Assembly (NCBI GenBank): GCA_964401705.1
Contig: CAYNZJ010000024.1
Span: 1 to 8,605 of the forward strand
DNA: 8,605 nucleotides
Direction of reading: 5' to 3'
Source: 2-01-FULL-33-17 sp964401705
GTDB taxonomy: Bacteria; Patescibacteriota; Minisyncoccia; Phycocordibacterales; UBA9973
The translations under genes and the position numbers were made by a program. The notes beneath the pieces were generated by a model. The model saw only the letters and a list, made by a program, of their open reading frames with translations. It was not told where the DNA came from and searched no databases. Shown piece by piece: positions 4,352-8,605 of this stretch. Positions within the stretch are counted from its first letter, which is position 1, and the number at the start of each line of letters is the position of its first letter.

Positions 4352-5362
4352 TTATTTAGATTTAACTGTAGTATCTGCGCTGTTACTATTTGACTGTGTA
4401 GAATTAGAATTTAAATCCATTTTATAAGATTTTCCCATCTCTGCACTGTCTGAATATTCAACTTTTGTTATGTATTTTTTACCTGATAAATTGCCAGCAC
4501 CGAACCAATCAGTATTATTTTTACCCCATACTAAACCAGAATTAGTACAAGCAAAAGAACTACCATTACTAACAGTAAATTGAATACCATTCACACCCGT
4601 AAAATCAGCAGTATATTTAGCTTTATTATACTCTTCTTGAGCAGCTTTAACAATGTTAAATAACTCTTGACCTGATAAACTATAAGCATAATTTATAATA
4701 TATTTTTTAGCATCTTCTTCACTATAAAATGTTTTATCTAACATAGAATCCGCAATTTTTGTTTCTAAGGCATTAGCAATAAATGCAATCTCTGCAAGTG
4801 AATACTCTTCAGCTAAATTACCATTTCTATCTCTTAATCCACTATACCATCCACTACATCCGCCATTAGCTTCACCAATTACAGAATTAAATATAATATT
4901 ACCGACATTAAAACCCCACAAGTAATTTTCATCACCAGTTTTTGCAGCATTTAACGCATTAACAGCTCTATCATACATAACTTTATTTTGACTTTCCAAA
5001 GACGGAACAATACTCTCTTGTGCTAATAAATCTTTTTTATATTGTGCTAAATTTTTCTTAAACTCATCTGCATCCACAACGAGGTCAATTTGAGTATGAA
5101 TAGTCTTGCTATTTTCATCATGAGCACTATGATAAGCCGTAAATCGCTGCAATGGCATTGGTAATGTACCAAATGTACTAGCTATTAAAGTAGCAACATT
5201 CATTTCTTTTGTTGTAATATTTTTTGTACTACGAAACATATTTTTAACTTTTGACATTGTCGTATTATCTGAATATAGATCTTCAGTTTTATTTGAAGTA
5301 CTTGAACCAGAACAACCAGCTAATACCATACCAGCCGATAAAATAACCCAAATTTTTTTCAT
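4352..5362 (-). CDS. Predicted outer-membrane lipoprotein of unknown function
   Basis: The protein has 336 residues from ATG at 5362. An in-frame ATG at 5374 lies two bases from the upstream stop, but GGAG at 5372-5369 is spaced properly only for the second one. A classic lipoprotein signal follows: MKKIWVILSAGMVLAGC, with lipobox LAGC and lipidated Cys17. Ser at +2 fits outer-membrane sorting. The mature part starts with a Ser/Thr/Asn-rich tether and has alternating helical stretches (for example 90-145). It has two further cysteines (about 169 and 272) that could form a disulfide, and glycine- and tryptophan-rich segments (GGCSGWYSGL; GLVWGKNNTDW). A Ser/Asn-rich tail ends it. No family is recognised. 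It follows the membrane coiled-coil gene closely, so the two may form an envelope-spanning assembly used for transfer, entry exclusion or surface adhesion. That is inference from order alone. Confidence 0.85.
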   Translation of the reverse strand: MKKIWVILSAGMVLAGCSGSSTSNKTEDLYSDNTTMSKVKNMFRSTKNITTKEMNVATLIASTFGTLPMPLQRFTAYHSAHDENSKTIHTQIDLVVDADEFKKNLAQYKKDLLAQESIVPSLESQNKVMYDRAVNALNAAKTGDENYLWGFNVGNIIFNSVIGEANGGCSGWYSGLRDRNGNLAEEYSLAEIAFIANALETKIADSMLDKTFYSEEDAKKYIINYAYSLSGQELFNIVKAAQEEYNKAKYTADFTGVNGIQFTVSNGSSFACTNSGLVWGKNNTDWFGAGNLSGKKYITKVEYSDSAEMGKSYKMDLNSNSTQSNSNSADTTVKSK

Positions 5363-5374
5363 AAATTTCTCCAT

Positions 5375-5728
5375 TTATTTATTTAACTCATCATAAATAC
5401 TAGCACTATTATTATGGCTTTCTAACTCATTACTAAGCCTATTTTTTAATTTTTCTGTTGCCTTGTCTCGTTGCTTATTAACTTCCTCCTGTTCTAAATG
5501 TAGGCTTTCTAATTTAGCCTGTTCTTTTGTAATTATCGCATTATTTTCGGCAACTTCTGACGCTGTTTTATCACCCCATCGGCGGTCAAAATCGGCATCA
5601 AATTTAGCACGTTCTGCGCGCATTTCTTGATGATTAACTTGCACATCTTTATTCACTTTATCGCTTTGATAAATGTACAAAAGAGTTGCAATAATCATCA
5701 AAGGAATAATAAAAAACATACTTTTCAT
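5375..5728 (-). CDS. Membrane-anchored coiled-coil protein, hypothetical
   Basis: The product has 117 residues. An N-terminal hydrophobic segment (about 4-20, FFIIPLMIIATLLYIYQ) is followed directly by a long charged stretch rich in Glu, Lys, Gln and Ala (about 30-105). It has heptad-like spacing (KEQAKLESLHLEQEEVNKQ) and should form a coiled coil. The ATG overlaps the upstream stop as ATGA (5725-5728), so translation is probably coupled; no clear Shine-Dalgarno is seen. The lipoprotein gene begins 12 bp after its stop. The shape resembles single-pass spanin-like or channel-accessory subunits. A membrane coiled coil followed by a lipoprotein recalls the order of two-gene phage spanins, but the lipoprotein is far too long for an o-spanin and no lysin or holin is present. 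Function unknown. Confidence 0.8.
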   Translation of the reverse strand: MKSMFFIIPLMIIATLLYIYQSDKVNKDVQVNHQEMRAERAKFDADFDRRWGDKTASEVAENNAIITKEQAKLESLHLEQEEVNKQRDKATEKLKNRLSNELESHNNSASIYDELNK

Positions 5729-5949
5729 TTCAGATTTTTAACCACATTAAAGCAATACAATAAACACGAAAACCCGATACAAACAGAAATTAATTTAAAA
5801 TGTTTTACATCAAATTGAAATACAAATTTGTTGCTACTATATAGCAAAAATACCACAAAAAAAGTCATCAGAAATGTTAAAAAAATCGTGGTACAAAAAT
5901 CAACAAAATGTTTAAATAAAAAACTCTCAAATTTTAATATTTTTTCCAT
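5725..5949 (-). CDS. Small two-helix membrane protein, hypothetical
   Basis: The protein has 74 residues with two strongly hydrophobic segments (about 18-38 and 51-68) separated by a short loop, KFVFQFDVKHFK. AAAGG is correctly placed before the ATG (spacer TAAATAA). It is the first gene after promoter module B and overlaps the next gene by four bases, so it opens the envelope operon (membrane protein, coiled coil, lipoprotein, RHH-like). No family is recognised. The region is very AT-rich and Phe/Leu-rich, so the call rests on the ribosome site, the promoter and the tight coupling. Confidence 0.72.
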   Translation of the reverse strand: MEKILKFESFLFKHFVDFCTTIFLTFLMTFFVVFLLYSSNKFVFQFDVKHFKLISVCIGFSCLLYCFNVVKNLK

Positions 5950-5994
5950 TTATTTACCTTTTCAAAATAATTATTAGAATTCAATCAAGTCGAT

Positions 5995-6049
5995 ATTTTA
6001 ACAACTATAAATTAAAAAAATACCAACGAAAACGCATATTTTACAAAAA
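5995..6049 (-). promoter_or_regulatory. Promoter/operator module B, upstream of the envelope operon
   Basis: TGTTAAAAT at 6003-5995 on the - strand and a 30-bp box at 6020-6049. This is the second copy of module A (26 of 30 identical, same 25-bp offset between box edge and -10 edge). The first start codon lies 46 bp downstream. The adjoining word TTTATAGTTGTT resembles module A's TATAGATTAGAGTTGTT. Confidence 0.6.
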
Positions 6050-6063
6050 ATTATAACTATTTT

Positions 6064-6324
6064 TTATTTAATTACTTTTTCAAAAATAATTAAAACGCCT
6101 GAGGTTCTACTCTGCAATAAATCCTCAATTGTCAATTCAAATACTGGTTGACGAATCGGTGTAACACTTACAACTTTGTAGCCATCATTGTTATAGGCAT
6201 CAATAACACATTGCGTATCATCAACAAAACGATCTTCATCAATTTGTAATCTTTCTATTGATGATTTTGCACTAAAAAAACTAACTTTTTTACTATGCGC
6301 CTGCACATAAACAGTTTTATTCAT
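6064..6324 (-). CDS. 86-aa conserved-looking hypothetical protein
   Basis: The ATG overlaps the end of the MobC-like gene by eight bases, and AAGGG lies about 10 bases upstream, so the two are translated together. The soluble protein has no membrane segment. Its second half (YNNDGYKVVSVTPIRQ ... GVLIIFEKV) has the rhythm of small proteins such as DUF4177, in which a helix is followed by GW/YxVVSV and a final strand ending in F(E/K)K. That resemblance is only impression level. It stops just before the repeat box of module B, and no clear terminator separates them, so read-through into the envelope operon is possible. Function unknown; a partner of the MobC-like protein is the simplest inference. 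Confidence 0.72.
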   Translation of the reverse strand: MNKTVYVQAHSKKVSFFSAKSSIERLQIDEDRFVDDTQCVIDAYNNDGYKVVSVTPIRQPVFELTIEDLLQSRTSGVLIIFEKVIK

Positions 6325-7048
6325 CTTTTAAAAACCCTTCAAATTCATCATAATTGATACATTTAAAAATAGCTTTCATTTCAACAGTAACAACAATATT
6401 TTCACCTCTTGAGTTTTTAATCTCATTAACTTTATTTATTGCATCATTCAAACGTTCAGCCGTTAAATTATCGACACAAACAAACAAAATTTGCCTAAAT
6501 TTTTTATCGAACCAATCCGCAAGGCACAAGCCAATTTTCTTATGAAGTGCATCTATACTATAGGCATTTCGCTGTAACTCTATCGAGATGTCATTAAATA
6601 AAGCATCCGGATAGCTTTTAAATTCTTGCTTTCTTTTCAAGACAATTTCAGTTTGCCACGTAAGAAATTTATCACTTTTAAGCGCTGCTATATGTAACCG
6701 TTGGACTAGCTCATTGTGGTACATTGTTAAATGCGAAAGTTTTGATTTTTTCGGCTCATCTTCAACACCTACAAACTCAAATCCAAGCGAGGTAATGCAA
6801 TAATAATTTTTGCTATAACCATTTACTATTTGAGATTGTTTTATTAGAAATTGATCACGAATTAATGTATCTAAAAAACGCCTGACATATGCCAAATGTT
6901 CAACGTTTAGCAATGTTTTGATATTTTCCGCGGTTGTCCAGTACTCACCATCCGCCAAAAAATTTAAAACATCATAACGGCGTTTTTTGTTCAATTCAAT
7001 TTTTAGATTTTTGCTCATGTTTGTCATTTTTGTAAATTTATCAGTCAT
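6317..7048 (-). CDS. MobC/replication-relaxation-like protein (winged helix plus nuclease-like domain)
   Basis: The protein has 243 residues. Residues 20-92 form a winged helix (KKRRYDVLNFLADGEYWTTA ... YYCITSLGFEFV). The C-terminal half carries a pattern I associate with the replication-relaxation family (Pfam Replic_Relax, 'MobC family'): His106 and His111, Glu134, YPDAL (Pro147-Asp148), ISIELQRNAYS (Glu157), then KK (170-171), resembling a PD-(D/E)xK arrangement. Family members occur on plasmids and are thought to act in mobilization or replication. No classical relaxase with HUH histidines or a Tyr motif is present elsewhere, so this is the only relaxase candidate here. The start at 7048 has AAGGTG eight bases upstream, but that site overlaps a promoter-like TGTTATAAT, so starts at 7027 or 7018 remain possible. 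It heads the operon with the 86-aa gene. A plain transcription regulator is the alternative. Confidence 0.72.
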   Translation of the reverse strand: MTDKFTKMTNMSKNLKIELNKKRRYDVLNFLADGEYWTTAENIKTLLNVEHLAYVRRFLDTLIRDQFLIKQSQIVNGYSKNYYCITSLGFEFVGVEDEPKKSKLSHLTMYHNELVQRLHIAALKSDKFLTWQTEIVLKRKQEFKSYPDALFNDISIELQRNAYSIDALHKKIGLCLADWFDKKFRQILFVCVDNLTAERLNDAINKVNEIKNSRGENIVVTVEMKAIFKCINYDEFEGFLKDE

Positions 7049-7049
7049 T

Positions 7050-7078
7050 ATTATAACACCTTGTAACTATCTGCGCAA
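7050..7078 (-). promoter_or_regulatory. Candidate promoter overlapping the MobC-like gene start
   Basis: On the - strand TTGCGC (7078-7073), a 17-bp spacer and TATAAT (7055-7050), preceded by TG as an extended -10. Transcription would begin near 7043, inside the reading frame that starts at 7048. Either translation then starts at the internal ATG 7027 or 7018, or an upstream promoter is used and this match is fortuitous. Confidence 0.4.
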
Positions 7079-7084
7079 CTATAA

Positions 7085-7540
7085 AAACGCAAAATTAAAA
7101 CTATATAAACAACAATTTTAACACGTTGCAAACAACAACGAGCGCAAACCATTAATTTGCTACGCACCACAGAATAAGCCATTAGCAGGTTGATGGACAG
7201 CTCACGGCTAAAGCCTACCTGACCACAATCTAGCTAACAACTTATTTCCGCTAATTAACAGTTAGCTGTGTAAGCTCAAGTGTACATAATAATAGATTAG
7301 CTACGCAATATTAGGGCAGCAACAGAGCAAATTACCAGCCAGCCAATCAATTTAGAACCATCAAAGCACAGGACACTACCATCGCCAGCCTCAAACACGC
7401 ATAAAAGGGCATAAAACATGCCTTAGATTCGATTTTTTAACTGAGTTAGCGTTTATTTTGCGGTTCAGTCTAGTTTCACCGCGATTGGCTCGCGCCTTAA
7501 ACCCAAAACTTTCGTAAATCAAAATCTCAATTCGTGGATC
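7085..7540. other. Gene-free stretch upstream of the origin with four small hairpins
   Basis: No credible reading frame. Visible elements are nested pairs CAGGT/ACCTG (7186-7190 and 7217-7221) around GGCT-AA-AGCC (7206-7215), AGCTAAC/GTTAGCT (7232-7238 and 7261-7267), GGCAT-AAAAC-ATGCC (7408-7422, followed on the - strand by CTTTTAT), and CGCGA-TTGGC-TCGCG (7480-7494). The word GCTACGCA occurs at 7159 and 7300, and its complement at 7685. The part at about 7310-7400 is notably poor in T-runs and G. Function is not assigned. Confidence 0.6.
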
Positions 7541-7548
7541 AGTTTTAG

Positions 7549-7617
7549 AAAATCTGTGCCTTGTCACGTTCTAAAAACTTGTCCTAAAAACTTAAATTTA
7601 ACTTGTTCACAGATTTT
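7549..7617. repeat. Inverted repeat at the left edge of the origin
   Basis: AAAATCTGTG (7549-7558) pairs perfectly with CACAGATTTT (7608-7617). Between them lie two direct copies of CTAAAAACTT (7571-7580 and 7584-7593). The right arm runs into a DnaA-box-like sequence. Confidence 0.6.
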
Positions 7618-7625
7618 GTGGATAG
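7617..7625 (-). promoter_or_regulatory. DnaA-box-like sequence, one mismatch
   Basis: On the - strand CTATCCACA, one base from the consensus TTATCCACA. A second near-match, TTGTTCACA, lies at 7603-7611 on the + strand, adjacent. Both are upstream of the main origin. Confidence 0.45.
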
Positions 7626-7648
7626 TCTTGGTTAAATGTTGGGGTGTT

Positions 7649-7673
7649 TGAGGGTGTAGCTCGCTACCCCTCA
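7649..7673. repeat. Hairpin TGAGGG(T)GTAGC / GCTACCCCTCA
   Basis: Eleven paired bases with one bulged T and a two-base TC turn. It lies between the two DnaA-box positions. Confidence 0.7.
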
Positions 7674-7678
7674 TCATA

Positions 7679-7753
7679 AAAAACTGCGTAGCTATTTTTT
7701 AGGGGGAGGCTCACGTAGTGAGGGGGCAAAGCCCCATTTGTACCGCAGTTTTT
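7679..7753. repeat. Branched inverted repeat near the origin
   Basis: Outer arms AAAAACTGCG (7679-7688) and CGCAGTTTTT (7744-7753) are perfect. They enclose CTCAC-GTA-GTGAG (7710-7722) and GGGGC-AAA-GCCCC (7723-7735), set back to back. Both strands end in a T-run after the outer stem, so it could terminate transcription in both directions and insulate rep, or serve as a single-strand initiation structure. Confidence 0.7.
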
Positions 7754-7763
7754 AAGCAAAATT

Positions 7764-7772
7764 TTATCCACA
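7764..7772 (+). promoter_or_regulatory. DnaA box, perfect consensus
   Basis: TTATCCACA, identical to the consensus, about 50 bp from the first iteron and next to the AT-rich region. This is the expected place for host DnaA to help Rep open an iteron origin. Confidence 0.85.
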
Positions 7773-7784
7773 GGAGTTATTCTT

Positions 7785-7824
7785 TTAGTAATTTTATTTG
7801 TATAATTATTTGTATATATATACA
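7785..7824. other. AT-rich DNA unwinding element with direct repeats
   Basis: Almost all A and T, with two direct copies of TTATTTGTATA (7794-7804 and 7806-7816), 12 bp apart. It lies between the DnaA box and the iterons, the layout of Rep_3 origins. Confidence 0.75.
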
Positions 7825-7899
7825 CGGCGAGTTTTTGGCGGTGTTTTTGGGGTGTATCGGCGAGTTTTTGGCGGTGTATCGGCGAGTTTTTGGCGGTGT
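7825..7899 (+). repeat. Iteron array, three full 20-bp repeats plus one partial
   Basis: CGGCGAGTTTTTGGCGGTGT occurs at 7825-7844, 7858-7877 and 7880-7899, all identical. A partial copy of the right half, GTTTTTGGGGTGT, lies at 7843-7855. Spacing between the full copies is 33 and 22 bp, that is three and two turns of an 11-bp grid, so Rep monomers would bind on one face of the helix. Confidence 0.95.
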
Positions 7900-7913
7900 T
7901 AGATCAAAAGTTA

Positions 7914-7942
7914 TTGACAGTTAAAGCGAGTTTTTATATAAT
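7914..7942 (+). promoter_or_regulatory. rep promoter with half-iteron in the spacer
   Basis: TTGACA (7914-7919), a 17-bp spacer and TATAAT (7937-7942): both hexamers and the spacing are consensus. The spacer holds GCGAGTTTTT (7926-7935), the left half of the iteron, exactly 44 bp from the same point in the third iteron. Rep bound here should block RNA polymerase. Transcription should start near 7949. Confidence 0.85.
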
Positions 7943-7958
7943 ATCGTTGTTGCTCTAA

Positions 7959-7979
7959 CGGCGAGAAATTGGCTGACTG
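7959..7979 (+). repeat. Degenerate iteron in the rep leader
   Basis: CGGCGAGAAATTGGC (7959-7973) keeps both conserved halves of the iteron but changes the central T-run; the next bases diverge except for a final TGT. It lies between the promoter and the start codon and could be a second operator for Rep. Confidence 0.5.
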
Positions 7980-7995
7980 TTATAACTGGATAAAT

Positions 7996-8605
7996 ATGCA
8001 AAAATTACATAAAAGCAAAACCCCTAAGGTTTACAAAAATAAGAAGCTAAATAACGCTAATTTTGGCACTTACAATCTAAACGATTATCAAGTGTTTTTA
8101 CAACTCGTTAGCAAACTCGGTAAAATTGATACAAATGGTACATATAAACAAATAGATTCTTTGGAACGTGAACACACACTAACCGCTAAAGAGTTTAGCC
8201 AACAGTTTAATGTGAGCATCGATAGCTGTTACAGAATCTTAAAAATAGCTGGTAAAAAACTTATGAAAACTAGCATAACATTAGAAAAACCAGAGCTATT
8301 TGTAACACAAGAAATTAATGTTTGCGCTCAAGTTGAATATCAACACAAAGAAGGGGCAATAAAGGTAAGATTTACAGAAGAAATAATGCCGTATCTAGCC
8401 CAAGTTAAACAAAAATTTGTTCTCTATAACCTCAAAGAAATTGCTAATTTTGGGAGTTTGTATAGTACTAGACTTTACGAGTTGATCCAAGAATTCAAAG
8501 ATACAGGTTACATCATCAAATCAGTTGCTCAACTTCGTGAAGTATTTGCAGTTGGTAAAAAATTTACCAAATATAATGATTTTAAAAAATATACCTTCGC
8601 TCATG
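7996..8605 (+). CDS. rep: Rep_3-family replication initiator, 5' part (continues at 55-582)
   Basis: This encodes residues 1-203 of the 378-residue initiator; the frame runs off the window end in the duplicated 55 bases and continues at 55. It binds the iterons upstream, opens the origin with DnaA and recruits the host replisome. Residues about 24-120 form the first winged helix (FGTYNLNDYQVFLQLVSKLG; then LTAKEFSQQFNVSIDSCYR). Residues about 121-240 form the second, with FGSLYSTRLYELIQEF (152-167) and LREVFAVG (180-187) typical of Rep_3. The ATG at 7996 follows a weak TGGA site five bases upstream. It is the only start compatible with the promoter at 7914-7942, giving a leader of about 46 bases. 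Self-repression by Rep at half-iterons in the promoter is strongly suggested. No frameshift or missing core segment is seen. Confidence 0.94.
   Translation, partial: MQKLHKSKTPKVYKNKKLNNANFGTYNLNDYQVFLQLVSKLGKIDTNGTYKQIDSLEREHTLTAKEFSQQFNVSIDSCYRILKIAGKKLMKTSITLEKPELFVTQEINVCAQVEYQHKEGAIKVRFTEEIMPYLAQVKQKFVLYNLKEIANFGSLYSTRLYELIQEFKDTGYIIKSVAQLREVFAVGKKFTKYNDFKKYTFAH
8551..8605. repeat. Terminal duplication marking circular closure (right copy)
   Basis: Identical to 1-55. These bases should be counted once; removing one copy restores an uninterrupted rep gene on an 8,550-bp circle. Confidence 0.95.

Noticed and set aside
4352..5728. Coiled-coil protein plus lipoprotein as a phage spanin pair
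   Set aside because: The lipoprotein is 336 residues, far longer than o-spanins, and no holin, endolysin or other phage gene is present.
7718..7924. 68-codon open frame on the + strand over the origin
   Set aside because: It spans the AT-rich element, the iterons and the rep -35. Its repeated GEFLAV segments are simply translated iterons.
1..8605. XerC/XerD (pdif) sites common on Acinetobacter plasmids
   Set aside because: I looked for paired arms like ATTTCGTATAA and TTATGTTAAAT with a 6-bp spacer and found no convincing match.
1..8605. Filamentous phage genome (size and hairpin-rich intergenic region)
   Set aside because: No coat, adsorption or Zot-type genes in the expected order, and replication is by an iteron-type Rep_3 initiator.

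Overview
The first 55 bases (1-55) recur exactly as the last 55 (8551-8605), and the replication gene reads in frame across that join. The window is therefore best read as one complete circular plasmid of 8,550 bp, cut open inside rep. It is AT-rich. A Rep_3-type initiator with iterons, a MerR-like plasmid replication DNA-binding protein with a basic RKKLFGIF-type tail, and a VapD homologue together suggest a gammaproteobacterial host, most likely Moraxellaceae (Acinetobacter, Psychrobacter, Moraxella). That assignment rests on recalled family resemblance, not on a search.

Replication and maintenance (about 7549-8605, then 1-1418, + strand). The origin has a perfect DnaA box (7764), an AT-rich unwinding region with two 11-bp direct repeats, three 20-bp iterons on an 11-bp helical grid, and a near-ideal sigma70 promoter (TTGACA-17-TATAAT) with a half-iteron in its spacer. 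This implies rep represses itself. rep (378 codons across the join) is followed by vapD, a strong terminator, and a small HTH/coiled-coil protein gene with its own extended -10 promoter.

Transfer-like half (1488-7048, all - strand). Reading right to left: a MobC/replication-relaxation-like protein, an 86-aa unknown, a two-helix membrane protein, a membrane-anchored coiled-coil protein, a lipoprotein, a small ribbon-helix-helix-like protein, a terminator, then about 640 bp of non-coding DNA made almost wholly of inverted repeats, and finally a VirD4/TraD-like coupling ATPase with four membrane segments. No classical relaxase and no mating-pair channel genes are visible. The working model is a mobilizable plasmid with a minimal, non-canonical transfer module: an initiator-like protein, a coupling ATPase, an envelope cassette, and a hairpin-rich oriT or structured RNA.

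Two points stand out. In the 3463-4105 region, five hairpins from different stems have four-base loops of the form C-Y-N-A closed by a C-G pair. Also, a 30-bp promoter/operator box (26/30 identical) sits at exactly the same distance from an extended -10 upstream of both the coupling ATPase and the envelope cassette, so the two are probably co-regulated. The gene-free stretches (3366-4152 and 7049-7995) are described in the feature list. No tRNA, rRNA, CRISPR array, insertion sequence or resistance gene was seen.
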